Shown here piece by piece: positions 1-9,117 of a stretch of 64,000 nucleotides of DNA. Origin of the DNA: Bacillota bacterium (GTDB lineage Bacteria > Bacillota > Clostridia > Lachnospirales > Lachnospiraceae); assembly GCA_023391695.1 (NCBI GenBank), contig JAEWAK010000032.1, forward strand, positions 1 to 64,000, written 5' to 3'. The position numbers were made by a program, and so were the translations under genes. Below the pieces are notes generated by a model, which saw only the letters and a program-made list of their open reading frames with translations, was not told the origin of the DNA and searched no databases. Each line of letters begins with the position of its first letter. Position 1 is the first letter of the stretch.

Positions 1-40
1 GTGGAGCTGACCAATACTAATAGGTCGAGGGCTTGACCAA
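1..40 (+). rRNA. rrl: 23S ribosomal RNA, 3' end only
   Basis: The first bases carry the very conserved 3' terminus of bacterial 23S rRNA (CTAATAGGTCGAGGGCTTGACC). Only the last ~40 nt are inside the window. The following bases, up to the hairpin at 137, look like a normal rRNA operon trailer, including the GTGTGGTTTTGA-type spacer sequence near 117. No 5S rRNA follows before that terminator. Confidence 0.93.
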
Positions 41-136
41 AGAAGGAAACTTCCTGGGTGATTTCAGAATCATTCAGTCAGGTCGGAAGATTTAAATATA
101 GATGATGGAATTCATGTGTGGTTTTGAAGATATGAG

Positions 137-167
137 GAGCTGTTGCACTAAGTGCGCAGCTCTTTTT
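137..167 (+). terminator. rRNA operon terminator
   Basis: GAGCTG (137-142) pairs with CAGCTC (157-162). An inner GCAC/GTGC pairing (145-148 with 152-155) extends the helix, and five T residues follow. It lies ~95 nt past the 23S end with no 5S between, so it probably ends the rRNA transcript. Confidence 0.8.
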
Positions 168-816
168 CAATGCATTTTTTTATTCTCAAGATAGACAGAG
201 GGCAACTTAAAATATATCCAAATTGTTAAGTAAGATAACTGACAATCCGGATATACTCTAAGCAGCTCTTTTTGTTGTGCAACAAGAAAAGAAGTCTGTT
301 TAGAAACTGAAATTAATCAGTAAATATCATAATGTTAAATCAATAGTTATTTTATTAGGTATCTTATACGGAATTCAGATTCAACAAAACCATGAAATAA
401 TTCTTATCTGTCATATTCTAAAATTCCTTAATAGGTTTCATTTGAGGAATAACTACATCTGATAATCATCCGTCAAACCAGGAAGCTTTCGATCCCGGAG
501 GAATTTTGGTAATCATAAACAAATACCCTGTTTTCAATAAAAACCCAGAATAAAAACTGAACAATGAATTCACAAAAAATGATTTATACAAAATGTATTA
601 TAAAATTTTACATTTTAATAAAATATACAACAAAAGGACGATGAAAAAGCAAAAAATGCAATAAAGTTTGATTGAAAACGCAATTATAGCGTAGTTTATG
701 TATGGCAAAATTGGTACAATTGCCTTATCTGATGAGTTATATGTTTAAAGACTCATGTATTTTGTTGAGATTTAAATAGTCTATGCTTATCACAAAATAA
801 AACGGGAGGCAAAATC
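168..816. other. AT-rich non-coding stretch
   Basis: I see no gene here. The stretch is very AT-rich and presumably holds the promoter for the transporter operon starting at 817, but I cannot place a convincing -35/-10 pair. An AAAAAGCA motif near 644 recurs upstream of 7743 and 12798. Confidence 0.5.
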
Positions 817-1761
817 ATGAGAAGAAAAAAAGCGGGGAAATCAGATAATCGTACCCATAAAACTTCGAAAAGGACCTACATAAAAATTCATTATCAATTA
901 TATCTGATGTTAGTGTTTCCGTTAATCTATCTGCTGCTCTTTAAATATAAGCCAATGCTTGGCATGGCAGTAGCATTTAAACAATTTAATATTTTTGAAG
1001 GCATCTGGGGCAGTGAGTGGATCGGGTTGGAGCATTTTAAAGAAGCCTTTTCTTCCTCTGATTTCTGGCTCGCACTGAAAAATACATTGATATTAAATAT
1101 CGGGGATATCATACTTGGTTTTCCCATACCAATCCTATTGGCACTGTTTCTTTATGAATTAAACAGCAAATTCATAAAGAAATCTACCCAGCTGGTTTTG
1201 TATCTGCCGAACTTTTTTTCCTGGGTAATTATAGCCGGAATTGTTAATCAGATATGTTCGAACAGCGGACTGCTAAACAGCTTAATAACAGCATTCGGGG
1301 GACAAAGCGTGGATTTCCTTACCAATCCGGTTATATGGAGGAGTGTTTATTGGATAACCGGTATCTGGCAGGGAGCAGGCTATGGGTTAATTATTTATCT
1401 TGCCGCCCTCACGGGTACGGATCCAAGCTTGAGCGAGGCGGCCTATATTGACGGGGCAGGAAGGCTGAAGAGAATCTGGTTTGTAACCATACCCCAGATA
1501 AAGGGTACGATCACCGTCATGCTGATCATGAACCTGGGACAAGTGGTTTCCATTGGGTTTGACCGTCCTTATATGATGGGTAACACACTGGTGAAAGATG
1601 TTTCAGAAGTTATCAGTACCTATGTATACAGTGTCGGTTTACAATCGGCGCGGTTTGATTTTGCAACGGCAGTGGGCTTGTTCCAGTCCGTAATCGGCGT
1701 CATACTTATTTTGATGGTAAATGCCATGGCTAAAAAATTCGGAGAGGAAGGGGTTATATAA
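817..1761 (+). CDS. Oligosaccharide ABC transporter permease, LplB/YtcP-partner type
   Basis: A 314-residue inner-membrane permease with about six hydrophobic segments. The first is at residues ~27-44, after a basic cytoplasmic N-terminus. The EAA coupling loop that contacts the ATPase is seen at ~207-230 (SEAAYIDGAGRLKRIWFVTI). The spacing and the YKPMLGMAVAFK stretch after TM1 are typical of the LplB family, which imports complex oligosaccharides. It starts at ATG 817 behind CGGGAGGC. The stop overlaps the next permease start (TAATG), indicating translational coupling, and a solute-binding lipoprotein follows at 3081. No ATPase gene is nearby; these systems usually borrow a shared MsmX-type ATPase encoded elsewhere. 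Confidence 0.93.
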   Translation: MRRKKAGKSDNRTHKTSKRTYIKIHYQLYLMLVFPLIYLLLFKYKPMLGMAVAFKQFNIFEGIWGSEWIGLEHFKEAFSSSDFWLALKNTLILNIGDIILGFPIPILLALFLYELNSKFIKKSTQLVLYLPNFFSWVIIAGIVNQICSNSGLLNSLITAFGGQSVDFLTNPVIWRSVYWITGIWQGAGYGLIIYLAALTGTDPSLSEAAYIDGAGRLKRIWFVTIPQIKGTITVMLIMNLGQVVSIGFDRPYMMGNTLVKDVSEVISTYVYSVGLQSARFDFATAVGLFQSVIGVILILMVNAMAKKFGEEGVI

Positions 1762-2627
1762 TGAGTGAAATAAAAAGCAGATCATCCATGATTTTTCAAA
1801 TTGTAGTAGGAACGTTCTTCGTTATTATAACTTTACTGACAATTACCCCGATTTTGCGTGTAATATCGGTATCCTTAAGTTCAAAAACGGCGATTCTTTC
1901 CGGAAATGTGTGGGTATTCCCGGTGCAATTTACACTGGAGGCATATCAAAGGTCTTTTGGCAACAGCAATTTTGTAGGCTCCTTTTTATATACGATACTA
2001 TTAACCGGTGCTTATACGGGAATCTGCATGGTAATGACTATCCTTGCGGCCTATCCACTCTCCAAGGAAGGGTTGAAAGGCAGGAGAGTGATCATGACAT
2101 TATTTGTCCTCACCATGTACTTTGATCCGGGAACTGTCCCAAACTATTTAAATGTTAAGAGCTTCGGCCTGATCGATACGGTTTGGGCTTTGATTATACC
2201 GGGTGCGTTAAGTGCCTACAATCTGATTATTATGAGGTCCTTTTTTATCGGTATAGATAAATCCCTTTATGAATCGGCTTATATAGACGGCTGTTCTGAA
2301 TTCAAGGCGTTGTTAAAGATTGCAATCCCTTTAGCGGTACCCGCCATTGCCACTTTAAGCCTGTTCTATGCGGTAAGCCGGTGGAACGGGATCAGTGACG
2401 TATTGTATTACATTAATAAATCAGGCATGTATACGGTACAGATGATGTTAAAGCAGATGATTGATTCGGTAAAAATCTCACTGCAGGAAGGTACCAACAC
2501 CCAATTGGTAGCAGATAACATCAAAGCTGCCAGCATTGTTATCTCAATGACACCCATGCTCATTGCATATCCGTTTATACAGAGGTACTTTACCAAAGGT
2601 ATTATGTTGGGAGCCGTAAAGGGCTGA
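1761..2627 (+). CDS. Oligosaccharide ABC transporter permease, LplC/YtcP type
   Basis: A 288-residue second permease of the same importer. It has the MalG-like layout with an EAA loop at ~171-193 (ESAYIDGCSEFKALLKIAIP) and ends in the family signature YFTKGIMLGAVKG. It overlaps the stop of the 817 gene by one base and is therefore co-translated. The substrate is inferred only from context: two GH105 and two GH130 enzymes lie within 18 kb, so uronic-acid-containing or mannose-containing oligosaccharides are likely. Confidence 0.93.
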   Translation: MSEIKSRSSMIFQIVVGTFFVIITLLTITPILRVISVSLSSKTAILSGNVWVFPVQFTLEAYQRSFGNSNFVGSFLYTILLTGAYTGICMVMTILAAYPLSKEGLKGRRVIMTLFVLTMYFDPGTVPNYLNVKSFGLIDTVWALIIPGALSAYNLIIMRSFFIGIDKSLYESAYIDGCSEFKALLKIAIPLAVPAIATLSLFYAVSRWNGISDVLYYINKSGMYTVQMMLKQMIDSVKISLQEGTNTQLVADNIKAASIVISMTPMLIAYPFIQRYFTKGIMLGAVKG

Positions 2628-2785
2628 TTTCGATACGAGGTCGTGCAGATAAATGTTCGAAAGGCTTGAAATAGCTATACTAAAGCATATAACGAACCTC
2701 TTGTTCCGTCAAGAGTAACCTGGCAACAGGTATGGATACGTAACGGTCCCGACTAAGATGTTGCTTAACTTACAAAGGAAGTTTC

Positions 2786-2907
2786 CACCAGGCAGGCGGA
2801 AATTAGACTTAACTTTTCCGTGAAGGCTGGGGCTTTTACTGAAAGAACGGCATAACTGCGTAATCGGTTAGCCGCAGCAAAGCGGGATGTGAATGTCCGA
2901 TTTAACT
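2786..2907. repeat. Dispersed ~120-bp intergenic repeat, copy 1
   Basis: The sequence from the GGCAGGCGGAAAT motif through GGGGCTTTTACTGAAA to GTCCGATTTAACTC matches 39361-39490, motif by motif and in the same order. Both copies lie just upstream of a gene on the + strand. Translated on the minus strand, both copies give the shared string SVKAP followed a few residues later by LIS. The rest of 2628-3080 shows no gene. Confidence 0.6.
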
Positions 2908-3080
2908 CATATGTTCTTGTGCAGTATGCGGGAACCATATGATTTGAAACTATAAAATAGTAATAAAAGCAAGGAGGATATGAGTGAAAGACTCTGTTAA
3001 TTCTTTCACTCGGCAAGTTTGTGTCTGCGCTGCATCCACAAACTTGTGATGCACAAAGCAGCGCAGAAAAGAGGATAATT

Positions 3081-4712
3081 ATGAAAAAAAGATTAACGGT
3101 AACATGGGCTATACTGTTGATTATTGCCATGACATTTACTGCATGTGCATCGAAGGCATCCGATACTTCCGGTAATCCGGAAGCGGCTGATACCGCCGGT
3201 ACAAAAAGCGGGTCAACAAAGGACAGAACAGATACAGCCCCTCCTGCAGCTAACGGAAAGACACAGGAAATCTCTGTTATGGTCTGGGACCGGGGGAATG
3301 CCGCACCTAACACCACAAATGAAGAAAATACCCTGACAAAATGGATTCAGGACCAGGTTTTAAAGGCATGTAACATAAAGGTTAATTATGTGGCTGTTCC
3401 CAGGTCGGGCTCGGATGATAAGTTAAACATTATGATGGCCGGCGGCACAGCACCTGATATTGTATTTACCTATGACCAGAATATTTACGGCAACTATGCA
3501 TCCAAGAATGGCCTGGCAGATTTAACTTCTGCTTATGCCGATTATGGGGCTGCCATAAACAGTACCATCGGCAATATACAATATATGGGGCAGATGGACG
3601 GAAAGCAGTATGCCATTATGAAGAGAAGAGGCGTGCAGGTTCCGCGCCATATCTCCTATATCAGAAAAGACTGGCTGGATAAGCTGGGTATTGGGATTCC
3701 GGTTACAAAAGAAGAATTATTTACCTCTTTACGTGCCTTTAAAGAGAAGAATCCCGGTAACGTTAAGAATGTAATACCCTGGGCTATGGGTGGTACAACC
3801 GATACAGAAAAATTTTATCTTAATTTTATCGGTTCCTATGTACCGGAATTATCGGAAAGAGATGCTTACATCTATTCCGAAGCCTTTAAGATATTTGCGG
3901 ACGGTGCGGTGGATGGGTTAAAGCAAATGAACCGGCTGTATAATGAAGGCTTGATCACAAAGGATTTCGCTACGGATACCACCAATGATATTTATATTCA
4001 GGATGTAAGTGCAGGCAATGTCGGTTTCTTATTGGATGACAGTACAAATATATTTGCCTATATTCCGGTATTGCAGTCCAATGTTCCCGGAGCCGAATTC
4101 ATTCCTTTAAACTGTTTTGACACACCCCAGGGCGATTATGTTAATCCTACCGAACCGTTATACGGCATGTACATCATGGTACCTTCCACCAGTGCCGGTA
4201 AGGTTGATGCCTGCATGAAATACCTCAATTGGCTTGCAGATCCGAAAAATGCGGAAAATGTGGCATATACGCCGGACCATAAAGTTAGTGATGAGGGCGT
4301 GCCCATAGCCTTGACGGAAGATGAGCTGTATGCGAAGGGATATCCCGGAACCTGTGCGGACTTAAATATTGTCAATGACCACTTTGCGTTTACGGACAGT
4401 AAAGAAGCTGTCGTATCCCAATGGGCTTCCTCTGGTACCTGGGAAACAAGAGATTGGTTTGGCAGTCTGTATGATGTAATGTACACGGGCCAATATCTGT
4501 ATCCGACTTTTCCTGCAATTCTGGAATCGGAAAATACTTACCTGGCTAATGTGACGGATCTGACAATTGAGTATGTCTATAAGTTAATCAGCTGCAATCC
4601 CGGTGAATTCGATTCTTTACAGAAGTCGGAATATGACAAGATAGTTAAAGCAGGACTTAATAAGATTCTGGAAGAAAGAGCAGCTTATTATGATGCCAAT
4701 GTGGCAAAATAA
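3081..4712 (+). CDS. Extracellular solute-binding lipoprotein, LplA-like
   Basis: A 543-residue binding protein for the permeases at 817 and 1761. The signal peptide has a basic MKKR start, a hydrophobic core and a lipobox TFTAC, with the lipidated Cys at ~22. A low-complexity Ser/Thr/Ala tether precedes the ligand-binding domain, and length and motifs (MVWDRGNAAP, MMAGGTAPDI) match the large LplA-type family. The start at 3081 is chosen because it gives a proper signal peptide behind an AGAGGA site; an in-frame ATG at 3021 would add 20 residues that spoil it. It sits ~450 nt after the permeases, and a dispersed repeat occupies that gap, so it may have its own promoter. Confidence 0.92.
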   Translation: MKKRLTVTWAILLIIAMTFTACASKASDTSGNPEAADTAGTKSGSTKDRTDTAPPAANGKTQEISVMVWDRGNAAPNTTNEENTLTKWIQDQVLKACNIKVNYVAVPRSGSDDKLNIMMAGGTAPDIVFTYDQNIYGNYASKNGLADLTSAYADYGAAINSTIGNIQYMGQMDGKQYAIMKRRGVQVPRHISYIRKDWLDKLGIGIPVTKEELFTSLRAFKEKNPGNVKNVIPWAMGGTTDTEKFYLNFIGSYVPELSERDAYIYSEAFKIFADGAVDGLKQMNRLYNEGLITKDFATDTTNDIYIQDVSAGNVGFLLDDSTNIFAYIPVLQSNVPGAEFIPLNCFDTPQGDYVNPTEPLYGMYIMVPSTSAGKVDACMKYLNWLADPKNAENVAYTPDHKVSDEGVPIALTEDELYAKGYPGTCADLNIVNDHFAFTDSKEAVVSQWASSGTWETRDWFGSLYDVMYTGQYLYPTFPAILESENTYLANVTDLTIEYVYKLISCNPGEFDSLQKSEYDKIVKAGLNKILEERAAYYDANVAK

Positions 4713-4905
4713 TTCAGTTATATCCTGACGGATGGAAAAGCTGGTATATTACTATTTATGAACAGGGTTGCTGCAAAATTCGCAGGATATACCGTTTGCG
4801 GGATATTCACATTCCGAATGAAAATCAGGTAAACTTAGATTATGCAGCAGCCTGGATTAAGTGCAATTTCACAAGTGCGGGTGTATAAAGGGAGGAAGAT
4901 ATATA

Positions 4906-6543
4906 ATGGACAGATATATAGGGACACTGGTCCGTTCCGCTGAAAAACGGGTAACGGATTTTTTACATAACCAGGTGAAAGATACCGGGAGAAGGGACTA
5001 TGGCAGTCTGAAAAATCCCATTTATGATGTAAAGCCCACGGTTTATGTTTTGACTACCGCGGCGGCGGTATATCTGAATAAGGAGAGCCGCTATTATCAC
5101 GATCCAAAGCTTTATGAAGCAATGAACCGTGCCCTGGATTTTGTTGCCGCCTTCCAGCGGGAAGATGGGAACTTTGATTATCCTGTCTGCAATTTTAAGT
5201 CGGCACCGGATACTGCCTTTTGCTTTAAACGGCTGATTGCCGCTTACCGCCTTTTACTAAAATATGATCCGGAAGATAAAACTGAGGAATTAAAGGAGAA
5301 GTACCATACCCTTTTGTGCAGGGCATTAGAGGGAATAAAATCCGGAGGCTTCCATACGCCGAACCACCGCTGGGCAATCTGCGCCGCTTTGCTGCAGGGT
5401 GCCAGGCTTCTGGCCGGTAAGCCCGCCGCAGAGGAGTATCTTGCCAAAGCCAGGGAATATCTTGCGGAAGGAATTGACGGCGATGGGGACGGACAATATG
5501 CGGAACGTTCTACCGGGGGTTATAACGCGGTTGTAAACAGTGCAATGATTTCCATGTATGAGGAAAGCGGGGATGAAAAGTATCTTGGCTATGCCAATCG
5601 GAATCTTCATATGATGCTTAACTATATTGATCCGGATGATACCATATTTACACAAAACTCCACCAGGCAGGATCAGGGCAGGACAGAATACATGGACAGG
5701 TATTTTTACCAGTATCTTTACATGACGAGTTTAAAATTTGATCCGGAATTCGATGGGGCGGCACATAAAATCATAAAAGACTGTACGGAACGGGGAAGCG
5801 AAGCACCGGACTGCCTCCATATCCTTATGTTACAGGAAGCCATGCTCAAGTATTCGTTTACCGGCTGCGGCTTTTTGGACAGCTATCGGAAATACTATCG
5901 CAAGCCCGGCGTTATGCGGGTGAAAACGGAAAAGTTCGGTTACACCCTTTTAAAGGACAGCAGTAATTTTCTGTTTTTGAAGGTATGTGAAACCCCTATC
6001 TATGTAAAAATCGGTGAAAGCAACTGTGCCGTACGTAATTTCATCCCCCGGACCCTGGAGGTGAAAGAGAAAGAGTATACCATGACCTCAAGGGTACAGG
6101 GCTGGTATTACCTGCCGTTTCATAATTATGACGGCACCGGTGACTGGTGGGAAATGGATCATTCCAAAAGGGAACTGTTACATAACAGTGAGATAACAAT
6201 AACAGTCACGGTTACGGAACAGGAGGATGGATTACAATTGCATATGAAAGCGGAAGGCCTTGATCTCCTTCCTTTGCGGCTGCAAATCTGTATTCCTTCC
6301 GGCTGTATATTGGAAAATGAGCATTTTTATCTCCAGGCAGAGAAAGGTTATTCCATGATCTTGCGGGACGGATATGTTAACCTTACCCATAACCGGAATC
6401 ATATCCTCATTGGGCCGGGCTTCGGCACCCATGAATTTCCCGGACATTATTCCGGCGAAGAAATGAACGATAAGGGATATACAATTTATATGAATGATTA
6501 CACACCCTGTGAAAAAACAATCTGTTTTAAAGTACTGGATTAA
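4906..6543 (+). CDS. (alpha/alpha)-toroid carbohydrate-active protein, polysaccharide-lyase-like
   Basis: A 545-residue protein with no signal peptide, so probably cytoplasmic. The N-terminal two-thirds is helical, with repeated hairpins typical of an (alpha/alpha)6 toroid. Conserved-looking stretches are TPNHRW (151-156) and QYAERSTGGYN (197-207), which resemble active-site loops of heparinase II/III-like lyases and related glycoside hydrolases. The C-terminal third is beta-rich (VTVTEQEDGLQLHMKAEGL), as in lyases with a beta-sandwich domain. The start at 4906 follows GGGAGGAAG. It lies downstream of a sugar-binding lipoprotein and converges on an AraC regulator, overlapping it by 17 nt. I cannot assign a family number; the substrate is unknown but is probably an imported uronic-acid-containing oligosaccharide. 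Confidence 0.6.
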   Translation: MDRYIGTLVRSAEKRVTDFLHNQVKDTGRRDYGSLKNPIYDVKPTVYVLTTAAAVYLNKESRYYHDPKLYEAMNRALDFVAAFQREDGNFDYPVCNFKSAPDTAFCFKRLIAAYRLLLKYDPEDKTEELKEKYHTLLCRALEGIKSGGFHTPNHRWAICAALLQGARLLAGKPAAEEYLAKAREYLAEGIDGDGDGQYAERSTGGYNAVVNSAMISMYEESGDEKYLGYANRNLHMMLNYIDPDDTIFTQNSTRQDQGRTEYMDRYFYQYLYMTSLKFDPEFDGAAHKIIKDCTERGSEAPDCLHILMLQEAMLKYSFTGCGFLDSYRKYYRKPGVMRVKTEKFGYTLLKDSSNFLFLKVCETPIYVKIGESNCAVRNFIPRTLEVKEKEYTMTSRVQGWYYLPFHNYDGTGDWWEMDHSKRELLHNSEITITVTVTEQEDGLQLHMKAEGLDLLPLRLQICIPSGCILENEHFYLQAEKGYSMILRDGYVNLTHNRNHILIGPGFGTHEFPGHYSGEEMNDKGYTIYMNDYTPCEKTICFKVLD

Positions 6544-7453
6544 GTGTAATGGGCGGAATAGGCTGCTTTTGAACTTTTCTGGACCGATATTTTGAAGGGG
6601 AAGTGCTGCAGTGTTTATTAAAAGTACGGTTGAACTGGGAGAAACTGGCGAACCCGCAGGCTTCTGCAATGCGCGTAACATTCATATCCGTTGTCAGCAG
6701 CAGCTGCTGGGCATTTCGGATCCGGGTCATCTGAATATAATTATTCAGGGTGAAGCCGGTTATATTCTTAAACTGATGGGAGAGGTAATAACTGCTGATA
6801 TAAAAATTCCTGGCCAGAAATTCCAGTGACAGCTCCTCCTTATAGTGCTCATGAATATAGGAGGTGATGGAATACACCTTGTTGGTCAGGTTATCAACGG
6901 AAGAATGGACAACATAAGTGTTCTGGTCCTGGTATAAATAAATCTTGGTCAGGAATTCGATAAATTTATTATGTATAAGAAGGTCGCTTATGCCGGTATT
7001 ACCGGATTTCGTCAACCGGAAAATATCATTCAGAACTGAAAAAATCTGTTCTTTGTATTTGCCTGCAAAGCGATAGACCGGTATGGGCCTGTCAAAAATG
7101 GTAAAAAGGTTATTCAGGTCATTCTTTAACCCTGTGATGTCCAAGGAAAATAAAAAATTAATGATCAGGCGTTTTTTCGGTCCTCCGCGGGGATACTGGG
7201 TTTTGTGCAATACGGAGGGCTTTATGGCCACAATGTCCAGAAACTGAAGGTCATAGATGTCCCCTTCGATCAGATGGTCGGCCGATTGGTCTAAGAGTAT
7301 ACAGAATTCATAAAATTGATGGAAATGCTGAAATTCCATATTGATAGTGTAGGAACGTTCATCATAGTCAAAGAAATAAAAAAATGGGTCTTCCTGTGTA
7401 TTAATTACCGTAAGATGATGTTTTTCATAAAGGACGATATTCTCAAGCAGCAT
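6527..7453 (-). CDS. AraC-family transcriptional regulator with cupin-like sensor domain
   Basis: A 308-residue protein. The N-terminal ~170 residues look like the sugar-sensing AraC cupin domain (HFHQFYEFCILLDQSADHLIEGDIYDLQFLD). The C-terminal ~100 residues form the double helix-turn-helix, with LSLEFLARNFYISSYYLSHQFK and VTRIAEACGFASFSQFNRTFNK. It starts at 7453 behind GAAGG and reads away from the GH105 gene at 7743; the 290-nt spacer is probably where it acts. The last six codons overlap the end of the convergent gene at 4906. It is likely a local activator of the sugar genes on either side. Confidence 0.92.
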   Translation of the reverse strand: MLLENIVLYEKHHLTVINTQEDPFFYFFDYDERSYTINMEFQHFHQFYEFCILLDQSADHLIEGDIYDLQFLDIVAIKPSVLHKTQYPRGGPKKRLIINFLFSLDITGLKNDLNNLFTIFDRPIPVYRFAGKYKEQIFSVLNDIFRLTKSGNTGISDLLIHNKFIEFLTKIYLYQDQNTYVVHSSVDNLTNKVYSITSYIHEHYKEELSLEFLARNFYISSYYLSHQFKNITGFTLNNYIQMTRIRNAQQLLLTTDMNVTRIAEACGFASFSQFNRTFNKHCSTSPSKYRSRKVQKQPIPPITLNPVL

Positions 7454-7742
7454 AGGGAAACCTTCTTTCCTGAAATTTATGGAACCTTCATGTCATGAAC
7501 TTAATTTTGGTATATCTATAAAAAATTATAAAATAATAAAGTAAGGTATGCAATAAAAATTACAATAATTGTTAAAAAAGCAATAGATTTTAAAATAGTC
7601 AAAGTGGATATGCCAGGTTCCCCAGGCTGCTTGTAAGGTTAAAAGTAACCTGGAATAATGGTAAGCAAAAGAAAAGTGGAGAATGTCATATAGTACAATA
7701 GAAAAGTTTCGTTTTGACCATATGCTGAAAGGAGATGAACAG

Positions 7743-8897
7743 ATGCCAAGGAACAGAGAAAATATTATAAATGATAAACTTAACAGATTAATCCTGAGTT
7801 TTCAAAAAGTACTGTATGAGGAAGATGCCACCTTTGTATCCAATATGAAAACCAATAATCTGGCTGGTGACGATATCAGTAAATATCAATACTGGGAGTG
7901 GACGCAGGGGATTGGTTTATTTGGTCTGTGGAAACTGTTTGAGAAAACCGGTGAGAAGAATTATCTTAATATGCTGGAGAAATATTATAATGAGCGGCTT
8001 AAAACAGGGCTTCCTTCAAAAAATATCAATACCTGTACCCCAATGCTGGCTTTATCCTATATTACGGAATATACGAAAAATCCTCTTTACCTGGAGCTGT
8101 GCAAGGAATGGGCAGAATGGATTATTAAAGAACTTCCAAGGACCAGGGAAGGCGGATTTCAGCATATTACTTCCGATGCCGTGAATGAACAGGAATTATG
8201 GGATGATACCTTAGTAATGACGGTCCTTTTTCTGGCTAATTTCGGCCGTATCAGTAATAATCAGGAATGTATGGAAGAAGCGAAATATCAGTTCCTCTTA
8301 CATATAAAATACCTTACGGACAGAAAAACCGGGCTCTGGTTTCACGGCTGGACCTTCTGCGGAAATCATAATTTCTCGGAAGCTTTATGGGGACGGGGCA
8401 ACTGCTGGGTAACCATAGCGATTCCGGAGCTGCTGAATATGATATCCTGTGAGGGAAGTGTAAAAAGATTTCTGTTGGAAGCTTTACAGTTACAGGTATC
8501 CGCCCTGAAAAAATACCAGACTCCGTCCGGAATGTGGCATACTCTGATTGACGACCCGGATTCTTATTTGGAAACCAGCGCATCCTGTGGATTCTCTTAT
8601 GGCATTCTCAGAGCAGTCCATCTGGGATATATCGAAGAAAGTTATAAAGAATGTGCCTGTAAGGCACTGGATACCATACTAAATAACATCAGGCCGGACG
8701 GCATAGTGGAGCAGGTTTCTTACGGTACCCCCATGGGCAGGAAATCAAAACAGTTTTATAGAAATATTGAAATGAAACCCATGCCCTACGGCCAGGCACT
8801 GGCAATCCTTTACTTATTGGAAATTATGGACGATTCCCTGCCTGAATTGTGTAAGGATAGATGCCTGGAAAATATAAATGGTAATGGTATCAATTAA
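7743..8897 (+). CDS. GH105-type unsaturated uronyl hydrolase
   Basis: A 384-residue cytoplasmic enzyme of the YteR/YesR family, which removes 4,5-unsaturated uronic acid from the end of lyase-generated oligosaccharides. Family motifs are in order: WEWTQG at ~31-36, ELWDDTLVM at ~131-139 (the Asp there corresponds to the catalytic general acid of YteR), GLWFHGW at ~177-183 and ALWGRGNCWV at ~194-203. I prefer ATG 7743, behind AAAGGAG, over the in-frame ATG at 7683, which lacks a ribosome site. It is transcribed divergently from the AraC gene and ends at a strong terminator. The exact substrate (glucuronyl or galacturonyl, and what it is linked to) cannot be read from sequence. Confidence 0.88.
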   Translation: MPRNRENIINDKLNRLILSFQKVLYEEDATFVSNMKTNNLAGDDISKYQYWEWTQGIGLFGLWKLFEKTGEKNYLNMLEKYYNERLKTGLPSKNINTCTPMLALSYITEYTKNPLYLELCKEWAEWIIKELPRTREGGFQHITSDAVNEQELWDDTLVMTVLFLANFGRISNNQECMEEAKYQFLLHIKYLTDRKTGLWFHGWTFCGNHNFSEALWGRGNCWVTIAIPELLNMISCEGSVKRFLLEALQLQVSALKKYQTPSGMWHTLIDDPDSYLETSASCGFSYGILRAVHLGYIEESYKECACKALDTILNNIRPDGIVEQVSYGTPMGRKSKQFYRNIEMKPMPYGQALAILYLLEIMDDSLPELCKDRCLENINGNGIN

Positions 8898-8937
8898 TCC
8901 AGCTGAACAGACAAATTTTCGATTGCAAGACAAGGAA

Positions 8938-8967
8938 AAAGTTACCTCAAGCGAGGTAACTTTATTT
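8938..8967. terminator. Bidirectional terminator
   Basis: GTTACCTC (8941-8948) and GAGGTAAC (8953-8960) form a perfect 8-bp stem with an AAGC loop. An A-run sits on the left and TTTATTT on the right, so it can end both the GH105 gene and the convergent GH130 gene. Confidence 0.88.
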
Positions 8968-9117
8968 GTAAGCGGAACTTTGACTGGTTCTTTTGGTCAT
9001 AGGAAAATCGCAACGGTCTACACAAACAAACGGTTTTAGACACTTAATAAATAATTTCATATTCAGCCCGACACGAGCAGCTTTCGGATACACCCTAAGT
9101 AATAATTAAGAAATCTT

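Noticed and set aside
2765..3316. Minus-strand 183-codon frame
   Set aside because: It overlaps the signal peptide end of the binding lipoprotein; its shared string with 39263-39670 comes from the dispersed DNA repeat, not from a conserved protein.
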